Shown here one piece after another: positions 32,000-41,595 of a stretch of 64,000 nt of DNA. The stretch's first letter is position 1. Every line of letters starts with the position of its first letter. Position numbers and translations under genes: made by a program. Source of the stretch: Acetobacteraceae bacterium (lineage in GTDB: Bacteria > Pseudomonadota > Alphaproteobacteria > Acetobacterales > Acetobacteraceae); the NCBI GenBank assembly GCA_947455205.1, contig CANGNF010000017.1:1-64000 (forward strand), read 5' to 3'. The notes under the pieces were generated by a model. The model did no database searches and was not told the DNA's origin. It was given only the letters and a program-made list of their open reading frames with translations.

Positions 32000-33964
32000 C
32001 TAAAAATCATCCAACTCCACCGGCTCCGCCTCGGGCGGGGCGAATTCCGGCATGTCCTCGGGCAGGGTATCGGGCTCGGGTTCCGCGGCGATGACGGGGG
32101 CGGCGGCCAGGCCATAGGCGTCGGTGCCCTCATCCCGCACCGCCTGGATGCTGGCGCCGGGGAAGGCGGCCAGGATCGCCTGCACCAGCGGGTGGCTGGC
32201 GGCGATCTCGCGCCGGCTGGCATCGGCCAGCTTGCCCTGCTCGGCCAGCGTCGGCTCGCCCTCGGCATTGGACAGCGCGATGGTCCAGCGCTGCTCCGTC
32301 ACCTCGGCCAGCAGCGCGGTCAGCTGCGCCGCCAGGTCGCGCGGGGCGGCGGCCAGCACGCGGATCTCCAGCCGGCCGGGCGCCACCTTCACGGGGTGGA
32401 CGTGGTACAGCAGGTGGGAATGCAGCAGCGGCCGACGGCCGGAGGCCAGCGCCACCACCTGCTGCCAGTTCTGTGGCTGGGCAATGGCCGGGGCGGCCAC
32501 CGCCATGGTCATGCCGCCATTGGCCACGGCGCGCGCGCCGCCTCCGCCACCAATTGGCGCCGGGCGGCCGGCGGCATTGGCGGCAACGGTGCCGCCATCC
32601 AGCAGGCGCTTCACCAGGTCGCCGGGGGTGGGCATCTCCGCCACATGCGCCAGGCGGATCAGCACCATCTCGGCGGCGGCGCGGCGGTCCGGCGCCTCGT
32701 TCAACTCGCCCAGGCCCTTCAGCAGCATCTGCCAGGCGCGGCCCAGGCTGGGCACGCTGAGCTTGGCCGCCAGGGCGGCGCCGCGGGTGCGCTCCACCTC
32801 GGTCAGCGCGGGGTCGTCGCGCAGGGCGGGCACGCTGACCAGGCGGGTGAGCGTATGGGTCAGGTCCAGCAGGTCGGCCAGCACCACGCCGGGGTCGGCG
32901 CCCTGCTCGTGCCCGCGGTCCATCAGGCCGAGCGCGGTGGCGGTGTCGCCGGCCATCACCGCTTCCATCAGGTCCAGCACCAGGGAACGGTCGGCCAGGC
33001 CCAGCATGTCCCGCACCAGCAGCGCCGAGACCTGGCCGCCGGGGCCGGCCAGGGCGATGGCCTGGTCGAGCAGGGAGAGGCCGTCGCGCACGCTGCCATC
33101 GGCGGCGCGGGCGACCATGGCCAGGGCCTCGGCCTCGGCCTCCACCGCCTCCTTGGCGCAGATGCGGGCGAAGTGGTCGCGCAGCTCGGCCTGCGGCACG
33201 CGCTTCAGGTGGAAGGTCTGGCAGCGGCTGAGAATGGTCGCCGGGACCTTGCGGATCTCGGTGGTGGCGAACAGGAACTTAACGTGCGGCGGCGGCTCCT
33301 CCAGCGTCTTCAACAGGGCGTTGAAGGCCTGGTTGGACAGCATGTGCACTTCGTCGAGGATATAGACCTTGAAGCGCGCCTGGGCCGGGCGGTAGCGGAC
33401 GGCCTCGCGCAGCTCCCGCACATTGTCCACGCCGTTGTTGCTGGCGGCGTCCAGCTCCTGCACGTCCGGGTGGCGGTCGGCCAGGATCGCCTTGCATTCG
33501 GCGCAGACGCCGCAGGGTTCGGCGGTGGGGCCGCCGGTGCCGTCGGGGCCGACGCAGTTCAGCGCGCGGGCGATGATGCGCGCCGTGGTGGTCTTGCCGA
33601 CGCCGCGGACGCCGGTGAGCATGAAGGCATGCGCGACCCGGCCCTGGGCGAAGGCGTTCTTCAGCGTGCGCACCAGGGCTTCCTGGCCGATCAGGTCGGC
33701 GAAGGTGGAAGGCCGGTACTTGCGGGCGAGGACGCGGTAGGGCGTGGCGGCGGGCGCTGGTTCCGGCACAACGGCGATGGGCGCGGCGGGCGGCGGCGGC
33801 GCGGCCGGGGCGGGTGCGGGCTCGCCGAACAGGCCGGGGCCTTCGGGCGCTGGCGGCTCAGGCAGTGGCTCGGGGCTGCCGAACAGGCCAGGGCCATCGG
33901 GGGCGGGGGGTTCCGGCAGGCCGGCCAGGGCTTCCGGGTCGTCGCCGAACATGTTGTCGGACAT
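32000..33964 (-). CDS. dnaX: DNA polymerase III subunit gamma/tau
   Basis: A 654-residue clamp-loader ATPase. Walker A is GVRGVGKTTTARII. The zinc module has four cysteines from EPCGVCAECKAIL plus one upstream. Walker B is VYILDEVHMLSNQAFNALLK, and the sensor region is FATTEIRKVPATILSRC. The C-terminal tau part (KVAPGRLEIRVLAAAPRD onward) would contact the polymerase. An unusual feature is about 75 residues before the AAA+ domain (which starts YRVLARKYRP), rich in Pro and Gly with a repeated PGLFG motif. The start at 33964 has GAGG upstream. The SRP RNA gene lies directly upstream and ybaB-recR follow. Confidence 0.96.
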   Translation of the reverse strand: MSDNMFGDDPEALAGLPEPPAPDGPGLFGSPEPLPEPPAPEGPGLFGEPAPAPAAPPPPAAPIAVVPEPAPAATPYRVLARKYRPSTFADLIGQEALVRTLKNAFAQGRVAHAFMLTGVRGVGKTTTARIIARALNCVGPDGTGGPTAEPCGVCAECKAILADRHPDVQELDAASNNGVDNVRELREAVRYRPAQARFKVYILDEVHMLSNQAFNALLKTLEEPPPHVKFLFATTEIRKVPATILSRCQTFHLKRVPQAELRDHFARICAKEAVEAEAEALAMVARAADGSVRDGLSLLDQAIALAGPGGQVSALLVRDMLGLADRSLVLDLMEAVMAGDTATALGLMDRGHEQGADPGVVLADLLDLTHTLTRLVSVPALRDDPALTEVERTRGAALAAKLSVPSLGRAWQMLLKGLGELNEAPDRRAAAEMVLIRLAHVAEMPTPGDLVKRLLDGGTVAANAAGRPAPIGGGGGARAVANGGMTMAVAAPAIAQPQNWQQVVALASGRRPLLHSHLLYHVHPVKVAPGRLEIRVLAAAPRDLAAQLTALLAEVTEQRWTIALSNAEGEPTLAEQGKLADASRREIAASHPLVQAILAAFPGASIQAVRDEGTDAYGLAAAPVIAAEPEPDTLPEDMPEFAPPEAEPVELDDF

Positions 33965-34009
33965 GCGGTGCGGCCTCGGCGCTGGGCGGCGCCGGCCGCC
34001 GGGAAAGGT

Positions 34010-34105
34010 GGAAGGCCGACAAGCGACCCGAGCGAGAACCCGTTACGGCTGCTTCCTTCCGGACCTGACCGGGTTGGCGAGGAGCCCGTCCACCGCCGAC
34101 CTTCC
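34010..34105 (-). ncRNA. ffs: Signal recognition particle RNA (4.5S type)
   Basis: The minus strand carries the conserved SRP apical loop GGTCAGGTCCGGAAGGAAGC followed by AGCCGTAACG. The outer ends, GGAAGGTCGGC and GTCGGCCTTCC, pair to close a long hairpin of about 96 bases. The ends were set by this pairing and may be a few bases off. The RNA binds Ffh and targets membrane proteins to the translocon. It lies about 45 bases upstream of dnaX, a common alphaproteobacterial arrangement. Confidence 0.95.
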
Positions 34106-34217
34106 AGGCGCACATATGCTGCCTCTGGCCGCCGGACGCAATGCCGCTACGCGCATCGGCGGCGTAACGCCGGTGATGGTGGCTGGACCCAGGGGGGTGA
34201 AGCCGAGGGAGCCGACC

Positions 34218-34664
34218 ATGCGCCACCTGAACCGCCGTGCCCTGTTCGCCCTGCCGCTGCTGCTGGCCGCCGGCCGCGCCTGGGGCCGCACCAATACCCA
34301 GGATGGCGCGGCCATCGGCGGCTATGACCCCGTCGCCTATCACGCCGGGCAGGGGCCGGTGGCGGGCCGGCGGGAGTTCACCCATCGGTGGGACGGCGCC
34401 ACCTGGCGATTCGCCAGCGCCGCCAACCGCGACCGCTTCGCCGCCGATCCGGAACGCTACGCGCCGGCCTATGGCGGCTTCTGCGCCTATGCGGTGTCGG
34501 AGGGCTATACCGCGACCATCGAGCCGAATGCCTGGCGGTTGGTGGATGGCCGGCTTTACCTGAACTACAGCCTGGCGGTGCGGGACCGCTGGGAGCAGGA
34601 CGTGCCCGGGCGGGTCCGCCGCGCCGACACCAACTGGCCGGAGCTGGCGCGCAGCCGGCGCTGA
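34218..34664 (+). CDS. Exported YHS domain-containing protein
   Basis: A 148-residue protein with a signal peptide (MRHLNRRALFALPLLLAAGRAWG). The mature part is a YHS domain, recognisable by AIGGYDPVAYHAGQGPVAGR, then TWRFASAANRDRFAADPERYAPAYGGFCAYAV. Such domains often bind metal, and the Tyr, His and Cys residues are present. GGGAGCCGACC precedes the ATG. It stands alone between the SRP RNA gene (divergent) and nudC. The role is unknown; homologues are periplasmic and are often found near metal or redox proteins. Confidence 0.85.
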   Translation: MRHLNRRALFALPLLLAAGRAWGRTNTQDGAAIGGYDPVAYHAGQGPVAGRREFTHRWDGATWRFASAANRDRFAADPERYAPAYGGFCAYAVSEGYTATIEPNAWRLVDGRLYLNYSLAVRDRWEQDVPGRVRRADTNWPELARSRR

Positions 34665-34726
34665 CTCAGCGCCAAGCCACGGCTGCGGTTGCCGCCGGGG
34701 GGCCGGCGTGGCAACGTCCGCCGCAA

Positions 34727-35650
34727 ATGCAGCCCATCCCAGCCTCCCGCCCCAATCCCTATACCGGCAGCCCGCTGGACCGCGTCGCCCACAAGCGCGA
34801 CGACGAGTCCTATATCCACGCCGCCCTGCACTCCCCGGAGTCGCTGTTCGCCCCGGTGTGGCGCGCCCGCAACCTGATGAAGGGCGTGGCCGAGAAGCAG
34901 CCCGAGGGCCTGCTGCTGACCGGCGCCGCCGCCGAGGCGTTACGCATGGCCGGCGGCCCCTGGGCCTTTCTCGGGGAATGGCAGGGCCGCCCGACCTTCG
35001 CGGTGGACTGCTCGGCCGCCGAGGACCCGCTGCCGCTGCTGCCCGAGGGCATGGGCACCTTCACCGACCTGCGCGCCGTGGCCGGGCTGCTGCCGGCGGA
35101 CGAGGCCAGCGTGCTGGCGCATGCCCGCGGGCTGATGCACTGGCGCACCAAGCATAATTTCTGCGGCGTCTGCGGCGCCGCGTGCGAGCCCAAGTCGGCC
35201 GGCAATGTCATGCACTGCACCGGCTGCGGGGTGGACCACTTCCCGCGCACCGACCCGGCCGTGATCATGCTGGTGGTGCGCGGCGACAAGGCGCTGCTGG
35301 GCCACAGCCCGCGCTTCGTCAACAACATGTACTCCACCCTGGCCGGCTTCGTGGAACCTGGCGAGAGCCTGGAGGAAGCGGTGCGGCGCGAGGTGTTGGA
35401 GGAAGCGGGGGTGCAGGTGGGGCGGGTGCTGTACCACTCCTCGCAGCCCTGGCCCTTCCCGGCCAGCGTCATGCTCGGCTTCCATGCCGAGGCGCTGAGC
35501 GAGGAAATCACCATCGACCCGAACGAGTTGAAGGACGCCCGCTGGTTCAGCCGCGACCAGATGCGCGACCCCAAGGCGCATGGCTTCAACCTGCCGCGCG
35601 GCGACAGCATCGCCAGCCGGCTGATCGCCGATTGGATGGCGCACGGATGA
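34727..35650 (+). CDS. nudC: NAD(+) diphosphatase NudC
   Basis: A 307-residue Nudix hydrolase. A zinc ribbon has Cys pairs in FCGVCGAACEP and HCTGCGVDHFPR. The Nudix box is GFVEPGESLEEAVRREVLEE, and the SQPWPFP string downstream is the signature that separates NudC from other Nudix enzymes. It hydrolyses NAD(H) to NMN and AMP and removes NAD caps from RNA. The lipoprotein gene downstream starts within its stop codon. No ribosome binding site is obvious before the ATG at 34727. Confidence 0.95.
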   Translation: MQPIPASRPNPYTGSPLDRVAHKRDDESYIHAALHSPESLFAPVWRARNLMKGVAEKQPEGLLLTGAAAEALRMAGGPWAFLGEWQGRPTFAVDCSAAEDPLPLLPEGMGTFTDLRAVAGLLPADEASVLAHARGLMHWRTKHNFCGVCGAACEPKSAGNVMHCTGCGVDHFPRTDPAVIMLVVRGDKALLGHSPRFVNNMYSTLAGFVEPGESLEEAVRREVLEEAGVQVGRVLYHSSQPWPFPASVMLGFHAEALSEEITIDPNELKDARWFSRDQMRDPKAHGFNLPRGDSIASRLIADWMAHG

Positions 35651-35937
35651 GGGCCGCCCTGCTGACGCTGCCGCTGCTGCTGGCCGGCTGCGGTTGGTTT
35701 TCCGGCCCGGCGACGCCGGAGCCGGAAACCAGGCCGGAATACCGCGCCTGCCGGCGCGAGGCCGAAAACAGTCCGGAGGTGGTGGCGCTGGGCGCCCAGT
35801 CCACCCCGGACTGGGCGTTGAACGAGTCGCGGATGGGGCCGATCCGGCAGACCGCGATCAACCGCGCCTATCGGGATTGCCTGCGCCGGCGTGGCCTGGG
35901 CCTGCCCGGCGGGGTGGAGACGCTGCGGACGCGCTGA
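35647..35937 (+). CDS. Small putative lipoprotein
   Basis: A 96-residue protein overlapping nudC by four bases (ATGA). The N-terminus MRAALLTLPLLLAGCGWF has a lipobox (LLAG-Cys) with cleavage before Cys15. The mature part is hydrophilic, with YRACRREAENSPEVVALG and a C-terminal INRAYRDCLRRRGL, where two cysteines flank the domain. No function is known. Linkage to nudC may be only by position. Confidence 0.75.
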   Translation: MRAALLTLPLLLAGCGWFSGPATPEPETRPEYRACRREAENSPEVVALGAQSTPDWALNESRMGPIRQTAINRAYRDCLRRRGLGLPGGVETLRTR

Positions 35938-35950
35938 GCCGCCCGCGGCC

Positions 35951-37126
35951 TCAGCGCGGCAGGCGCGGTGCCAGCACCAGCGCCAACGGAATGGTCAGCA
36001 GCGCCGCGCCGGCGGTGGCGGCGGTGCCCCAGGCGGCGCCCCACCAGTCCCCCAGCAGCCCGTACAGCACCGGCGACAGCGCGCCGGAGCCGATGGTGCC
36101 GGTGTAGAAGATGGCAAAGGCCCGCTCGGTCTTCTCGGCCGGGGCCAGCTCCGGCACCGTGCCGTACAGCACCGAGGAGGTGCCGTTCAGCGCCACCCCC
36201 AGCACCGGCAGCAGCGCCAACGCCGGCAGCAGCGGCAGCGCCAGCAGGCCGAGGATCAGCGCGGCGGTGGCGCCCTCGGTGGCCAGCACCATGGCCAGCA
36301 GGCCGAAGCGCGCCGCCAGCCAGCCGCAGGCGAACTTGCCTACCGCGCCGCCGATGAACACCAGCGCCAGCGCCAGGCCCACCGTGGAAAGCGCGGCGCC
36401 CTTGGCCTGCAGCAGGAAGGGCAAAAAGGTCAGCAGCCCCATCCGGACACCGGAATCCAGCACGCCGATGCCGAGCAGCAGCGGGAAGCCGCCGCGCCCA
36501 CCCTGGCGGGGGGCGACCTTCGCCTTGTCCTGGGCGGCGACGGGTCGGGAAGCCGGCATGGCCAGCAGGATGCCGAGCGCCACCAGCAGGCCAAGCCCGG
36601 CCAGCAGCCACAGCGCCGGCCGCCAGGCCATGGCCCCCAGCAGCAGTGCGGTGGCCGAGGGCAGCGCCGCCTTGCCGAGGTCTCCGGTGAAATTATAGGT
36701 GCCCAGCGGCCCCCGCGCCGTGGCTCCGCCGCCGAAGGCGCGCGACACGGCGGCCGAGGCCAGCGGGTGCTGGGTGGCCAGGCCCATGCCGGTGACAACC
36801 AGCGCCGCCGCCAGCCCCAGCAACCCGCCGCTGGCCCCGGCCAGGCCGTAGCCGCCGGCCGCCAGCGCGGTGCCCAGCGCCAGCACCAGCGGCGTGCCCC
36901 AGCGTTCCGCCAAGCGCCCGGCGGGAACCTGGAAGACCGCCATGGTGCCGGAGGCCAGGCCGCGCAGCGCTGCCAACTCGCCATAGCCCAGGCCGAACTC
37001 GGCCTGCCACAGCGGCAGCAGCAGGTAGATCAGGTCGGTGTAGCCATCATGCAGCGCATGGGCGATGCCGGCCACCGTCAGGGTGCGGCGGCGGCTGGGG
37101 GCAAGGGTGGCGGCGGTGGCGGACAT
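35951..37126 (-). CDS. MFS transporter, fosmidomycin-resistance-like
   Basis: A 391-residue inner-membrane protein with about 12 hydrophobic segments. The first helix region AHALHDGYTDLIYLLLPLWQ is typical of the Fsr branch of MFS exporters. VFQVPAGRLAERWGTPLVLA is the MFS loop 2-3 motif, and LGTYNFTGDLGKAALPSATA is in the middle. ATG at 37126 was chosen; upstream in-frame sequence enters a GC-rich gap. It ends 14 bases from the convergent lipoprotein gene. The substrate is unknown; drug or organic acid export is the family norm. Confidence 0.85.
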   Translation of the reverse strand: MSATAATLAPSRRRTLTVAGIAHALHDGYTDLIYLLLPLWQAEFGLGYGELAALRGLASGTMAVFQVPAGRLAERWGTPLVLALGTALAAGGYGLAGASGGLLGLAAALVVTGMGLATQHPLASAAVSRAFGGGATARGPLGTYNFTGDLGKAALPSATALLLGAMAWRPALWLLAGLGLLVALGILLAMPASRPVAAQDKAKVAPRQGGRGGFPLLLGIGVLDSGVRMGLLTFLPFLLQAKGAALSTVGLALALVFIGGAVGKFACGWLAARFGLLAMVLATEGATAALILGLLALPLLPALALLPVLGVALNGTSSVLYGTVPELAPAEKTERAFAIFYTGTIGSGALSPVLYGLLGDWWGAAWGTAATAGAALLTIPLALVLAPRLPR

Positions 37127-37179
37127 GCGGCCATCCAAGCCGCATTCCGCGCTTTGTGACAGCCGGATGACGTGGCGGC

Positions 37180-38028
37180 TTATCCGCCCCGGTGCGCGCG
37201 CCGGTACGGATGCGCCGGGTAGGTGCCCAGCACGCGGACCTCCGAGCAGAAGAACTTCAGCTCGTCCAGCGCGCGCTCCAGGTCGGCATCCTCGCGGTGG
37301 CCGTCCACATCGGCCAGGAACTGGGTGGCGGTGAACTCCCCGTCGACCATGTAGCTTTCCAGCTTGGTCATGTTGACCCGGTTGGTGGCGAAGCCGCCCA
37401 GCGCCTTGTACAGCGCCGCCGGGATGTTGCGGACGCGGAAGACGAAGCTGGTGACGCAGCCCGGGGTGCGCGCCGGCGGCGTCTGCGGCGAGGTGCTGCA
37501 CACATAGAAGCGCGTGGTGTTGTGCGCGGCGTCCTCGACGTTCTTCCGCAGGATCTGCAGGCCGTAGATCTCGGCGGCCAGTTCGCTGGCGATCGCCGCA
37601 TCCTCCACGCCGCCGCGCCCGGCGATGATCTCGGCGGCGCCGGCGGTGTCGGCCTCGATCACCGGCTGCAGGCTGAGCTGCTTCAGGATGTTCCGCACCT
37701 GGCCGAGCGCGACCGGGTGGCTGTGGGCGCGCTTCAGCGTCTCCAGCGTGGCGCCGGCCGGGGCCAGCAGGCAGTGCTCCACCCGCTCGAAATGCTCGCC
37801 GACGACGTAGAGGCCCGAGTCGGGCAGCAGCCGGTGGATATCGGGCACGCGGCCGGCCAGGCTGTTCTCGCAGGGCAGCATGGCCAGCTGGGCCTGGCCG
37901 GAGGTCACGGCCTCGATGGCGGCCTCGAAGCTGGGGCAGGGCAGGGTCTGCCAGTCCGGGTAGGCCTTGCGGCAGGACAGGTCCGAATAGGCGCCGGGCA
38001 GGCCCTGGAAGGCGATCAGCTTGCTCAT
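37180..38028 (-). CDS. pheA: Prephenate dehydratase
   Basis: A 282-residue enzyme. The dehydratase domain begins IAFQGLPGAYSDLSCRKAYP and includes MLPCENSLAGRV. The catalytic Thr-Arg-Phe motif is in NTTRFYVCST. A C-terminal ACT domain runs from TSFVFRVRNIPAALYKALGG to ESYMVDGEFTATQFLADVDG, the phenylalanine-sensing part with the conserved ESR-like position. There is no fused chorismate mutase, the usual form outside enteric bacteria. It converts prephenate to phenylpyruvate for phenylalanine synthesis. It is divergent from the cytochrome c gene across a 242-base gap that must hold both promoters. Confidence 0.95.
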   Translation of the reverse strand: MSKLIAFQGLPGAYSDLSCRKAYPDWQTLPCPSFEAAIEAVTSGQAQLAMLPCENSLAGRVPDIHRLLPDSGLYVVGEHFERVEHCLLAPAGATLETLKRAHSHPVALGQVRNILKQLSLQPVIEADTAGAAEIIAGRGGVEDAAIASELAAEIYGLQILRKNVEDAAHNTTRFYVCSTSPQTPPARTPGCVTSFVFRVRNIPAALYKALGGFATNRVNMTKLESYMVDGEFTATQFLADVDGHREDADLERALDELKFFCSEVRVLGTYPAHPYRRAHRGG

Positions 38029-38270
38029 GTGGCCGGTTCCTTGGCAGGCACGGTCGTGGTGCAGGGGCGGGGCTGGGCCGCCGCACCCTGGGGTTGCCGG
38101 GTCTGGCGGGGCGTCGCCATCCCGGCGGGAATGAGGATGATGGAATTCACGCGGCCAGACCGGGTTGATGCGCGCCCAAGCGGGCACTATGGTCCGCCGG
38201 CTTCTAGTCGAGGCGGACCCGGGGTGCAAACCGGCGGGGGTCAACGCCAGCATAAGGGATCGGGTTCGGG

Positions 38271-38810
38271 ATGAGCTTGGAACTCAACAAGGCATTCGCG
38301 GGCATCTTGACGGCCGGGATCGCTTTCATGGTTACCGGAATTGTCGCCGGCCAGCTCGTGCATCCGCACATGCCGGAGAAGAGCGCGATCCAGATCGGCG
38401 ACGTGGCGCCGGCCGGCGGCGGTGCCCCGGCGCCGGCCGCGGCCCCGGCGGCGCTGGAGCCGATCGGCCCGCTGCTGGCCAATGCCAACCCGGCGAATGG
38501 CGAGCGCCTGGCCAAGGCCCAGTGCGGCGCCTGCCATACCTTCAATGAAGGTGGCCGCGCCGGCGTGGGTCCGAACCTGCACGGCATCATCGGTCGCGGC
38601 CATGGCGCCGTGGCGGGCTTCGCCTACTCGGCCGGGCTGAAGAGCCATGCCGGCCCCTGGACCTACGAGGACATGAACGCCTGGCTGTCCAAGCCGGCGA
38701 CCTATGCCCCGGGCACCAAGATGGCCTTCGGCGGCATCAGCAACACGCAGCAGCGGGCGGATGTCATCGCCTATCTGCGCAGCATCACCCCGGGCGCCCC
38801 CAATCCCTGA
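38271..38810 (+). CDS. Membrane-anchored class I cytochrome c
   Basis: A 179-residue protein. One N-terminal membrane helix (FAGILTAGIAFMVTGIVAG) anchors it. A Pro/Ala-rich linker (about residues 45-62) joins it to a periplasmic heme domain. The heme site is CGACH at residues 85-89, and the axial Met is in PGTKMAFGGI. VGPNLHGIIGR is the conserved class I string. This form resembles CycM/cytochrome c552, which carries electrons from the bc1 complex to a terminal oxidase. The hisN-like gene follows 13 bases later. Confidence 0.93.
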   Translation: MSLELNKAFAGILTAGIAFMVTGIVAGQLVHPHMPEKSAIQIGDVAPAGGGAPAPAAAPAALEPIGPLLANANPANGERLAKAQCGACHTFNEGGRAGVGPNLHGIIGRGHGAVAGFAYSAGLKSHAGPWTYEDMNAWLSKPATYAPGTKMAFGGISNTQQRADVIAYLRSITPGAPNP

Positions 38811-38823
38811 CACGGGGGCCCTG

Positions 38824-39594
38824 ATGCGGGAATTCCTGGCGGCGGCCGAATCGGCCGCTGACCTGGCGGGGGCGGTCATCCGCCCCCTTTTCCGTTCCGC
38901 CCTGTTGGTGGAAGCCAAGGGCGACGCCAGCCCGGTCACCGCCGCCGACCAGCAGGCCGAGCAGGCGATCCGCGCCTTCCTGGCCGGGCGCTTTCCGGAC
39001 CACGGCATCTGGGGCGAGGAATACGGCGCCGACCGGCCGGACGCCGAATGGCTCTGGCTGTTGGACCCGATCGACGGGACCCGCGCCTTCGTCACCGGAA
39101 GGCCGCTGTTCGGCACGCTGATCTCCCTGCTGCACAAGGGCGTGCCGGTGCTGGGGCTGATCGACCAGCCCGCCACCGGAGAGCGCTGGCTTGGCCTGGC
39201 CGGGGAGCCGACGCGGTTCCGTGGCCCGATGGGCGGGGTGGCGCAGTGCCGGCCCTGCGCCGAACTGGCCCAGGCCGAGCTTTCCTGCACCAGCCCGGAC
39301 ATGTTCCTGGAAGACCAGCGCGACGGCTTCGACCGGCTGCGCGGCGCCGCGCGCCGGGTGACCTGGGGCGGCGACTGCTACGCGTATGGCCTGATGGCGC
39401 TGGGCCTGGTGGACGTGATCGCCGAGGCGACGATGAAGCCTTGGGACTGGGCGGCGCTGGTACCGGTGGTGCAGGGCGCCGGCGGCAGCGTGACCGACTG
39501 GGCCGGCCGCCAGCTGACGGTGGAAAGCGACGGCAGCGTGCTGGCGCTGGGCGACCCCGCGATGCTGGCCGAGGCGACGGCGCTGCTGCGCTGA
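38824..39594 (+). CDS. hisN: Inositol monophosphatase family protein, probable histidinol-phosphatase
   Basis: A 256-residue enzyme. The metal sites are GIWGEEYGAD and LDPIDGTRAFVTGRPLFGTL, the IMPase signature with Asp-Pro-Ile-Asp-Gly-Thr. The second signature is MKPWDWAALVPVVQGAGG. The string DGTRAFVTGRPLFGTL is that of the HisN branch, which removes phosphate from histidinol phosphate in organisms that lack HisB phosphatase. Other IMPase substrates cannot be ruled out by sequence reading alone. It lies just after the cytochrome c gene on the same strand, without functional logic. Confidence 0.85.
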   Translation: MREFLAAAESAADLAGAVIRPLFRSALLVEAKGDASPVTAADQQAEQAIRAFLAGRFPDHGIWGEEYGADRPDAEWLWLLDPIDGTRAFVTGRPLFGTLISLLHKGVPVLGLIDQPATGERWLGLAGEPTRFRGPMGGVAQCRPCAELAQAELSCTSPDMFLEDQRDGFDRLRGAARRVTWGGDCYAYGLMALGLVDVIAEATMKPWDWAALVPVVQGAGGSVTDWAGRQLTVESDGSVLALGDPAMLAEATALLR

Positions 39595-39721
39595 GGCCGG
39601 CAGTCCGCTGCTGGCGCCGGCGGCAGACCTGCACTGCGGTCGTCAAAGGCGCTGGCGCCGCCGGGTCGGAATCGCCTCTCCCTGGTTGTAGCGCCGGCGC
39701 GGAACCCCCATCCTGGCAGCC

Positions 39722-41590
39722 ATGCAACGTCGTTCCCTGCTCGGCGCCGGCCTCAGCGCTCCGTTCCTCCGCAGCCTGCCGGCCAGCGCGCAGGTCGCGC
39801 CCCCGGCCCGGCGCAGCCATGGCCTGGCGCTGCACGGCACGCCCGCGCTGCCGGCGGGGTTTCCGCATTGGCCCTGGGTGAATCCGGACGCGCCCAAGGG
39901 CGGCGAGATGGTGCGCTGGGCGCTGGGCAGCTTCGACAGCTTCAACCCCTTCGTGCTGCGCGGCACGCCCGGCGCCGGGCTGAACGCGCTGCAGAACGGC
40001 ATCCTGTGGGAAAGCCTGCTGGAACGCTCCGCCGACGAGGCCAGTACCGCCTATTGCCACCTGGCCGCGGTGGTGGAGGTGGCGGCCGACCACACCTGGG
40101 TCGCCTTCGAGATCCGGCCCGAGGCGCGCTGGCACGACGGCAAGCCGGTGCTGGCCGAGGATGTCGCCTGGACCTTCAGCACGCTGATGGAGAAGGGCCG
40201 ACCACTGTACCGCGCCTATTGGGGCGACGTGGCCGAGGTGAAGGTGGAGAGCGCCCGCCGGGTGCTGTTCCGCTTCAAGAATGGCGACAACCACGAGCTG
40301 CCAAGCGTGATCGGCGAACTGCCGGTGCTGCCGAAGCATTGGTGGGAAGGCCGCGACTTCAGCCGCCCGAGCCTTGACCTGCCGCTGGGCAGCGGGCCCT
40401 ACCGGCTGGAGAAGTTCGAGCCGGGGCGCAGCATCACCTGGCGGCGGGTGGCGGATTACTGGGGCGCCAACCTGGGCACCCGCAAGGGCACCGCGAATTT
40501 CGACAGCATCCGCTACGAGTATTTTCGCGACAACACCGTGGCGCTGGAGGCCTTCAAGGCCGGACAGGTGGATCTGCGGCAGGAGAACATCGCCAAGGAA
40601 TGGGCCACCGGCTACGACTTTCCCGCCGTGCGCCAAGGCCTGGTGAAGAAGGAGGAGCTGCGCCACCAGAACCCGACGGGCATGCAGAGCTTCACCATGA
40701 ACCTGCGCCGCCCGCTGTTCCAGGACGCCAGGGTGCGGCAGGCGCTGGGGCTGGTGTTCGACTTCGAGTGGCTGAACGCCAACCTGTTCTACGGCAGCTA
40801 CAAGCGGACCGAGAGCTACTTCCAGAACAGCGAGCTGGCCAGCAGCGGGCTGCCGCAGGGCCGCGAGCTGGAGATCCTGCAGAAGTATCGCGGCCGCGTG
40901 CCGGCCGAGGTCTTCACCACGCCGTACCGCGAGTCGGTGACCGATGGCAGCGGCAACAACCGCGACAACCTGCGCCGCGCGCTGGCCTTGCTGAAGGAAG
41001 TCGGCTGGGAGGTGAAGGAGCGCAAGCTGGTCAACGCCCAGGGCCAGCAATTCAGCTTCGAGATCCTGCTGGGCGAACCCAGCATGGAACGGCTGGCGCT
41101 GCCCTATGTGCAGTGGTTGCAGCGCATCGGTGTGGAGGCGCGGGTGCGTACCGTGGACCCCGCGCAGTACCAGGTGCGGTCGGATGCCTATGACTACGAC
41201 ATGACGGTGGACGTGATCGGCCAGAGCCTGTCGCCGGGCAATGAGCAGCGCGAGTTCTTCAGCTGCGCCAAGGCGCGGGAGCCGGGGGGGCGCAACACCG
41301 CCGGCATCTGCGACCCCGTGGTTGACGAGCTGATCGAGCTGGTGATCGCGGCGCCGGACCGCGAGGAGCTGGTGCAGCGGACGCGGGCGCTGGACCGGGT
41401 ACTGCTGTGGCACCGCTACGTGATCCCGATGTACCACTTGGCGGCGTATCGGCTGGCTTGGTGGGACAAGTTCGGCCGCCCCGCGCGCAACCCCAAGCAC
41501 GGCCTGGGCGTGGAAGGCTGGTGGTGGGAGCCACAGCGTGCCGCCGCGGTGGAAGCCGGCAAGCGCAACGCCCCACCCGCGGCGCGGTAG
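39722..41590 (+). CDS. yejA: Peptide ABC importer periplasmic binding protein YejA-like
   Basis: A 622-residue family 5 solute-binding protein. The signal has Arg-Arg near the start ([20 protein letters not shown]), so Tat export is possible. Typical YejA strings are [40 protein letters not shown] and [20 protein letters not shown]. It binds oligopeptides, including in some species microcin C-like peptides, and delivers them to YejB/YejE. It heads the four-gene operon; the permease starts five bases after it. Confidence 0.92.
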   Translation: MQRRSLLGAGLSAPFLRSLPASAQVAPPARRSHGLALHGTPALPAGFPHWPWVNPDAPKGGEMVRWALGSFDSFNPFVLRGTPGAGLNALQNGILWESLLERSADEASTAYCHLAAVVEVAADHTWVAFEIRPEARWHDGKPVLAEDVAWTFSTLMEKGRPLYRAYWGDVAEVKVESARRVLFRFKNGDNHELPSVIGELPVLPKHWWEGRDFSRPSLDLPLGSGPYRLEKFEPGRSITWRRVADYWGANLGTRKGTANFDSIRYEYFRDNTVALEAFKAGQVDLRQENIAKEWATGYDFPAVRQGLVKKEELRHQNPTGMQSFTMNLRRPLFQDARVRQALGLVFDFEWLNANLFYGSYKRTESYFQNSELASSGLPQGRELEILQKYRGRVPAEVFTTPYRESVTDGSGNNRDNLRRALALLKEVGWEVKERKLVNAQGQQFSFEILLGEPSMERLALPYVQWLQRIGVEARVRTVDPAQYQVRSDAYDYDMTVDVIGQSLSPGNEQREFFSCAKAREPGGRNTAGICDPVVDELIELVIAAPDREELVQRTRALDRVLLWHRYVIPMYHLAAYRLAWWDKFGRPARNPKHGLGVEGWWWEPQRAAAVEAGKRNAPPAAR

Positions 41591-41595
41591 CAGCC

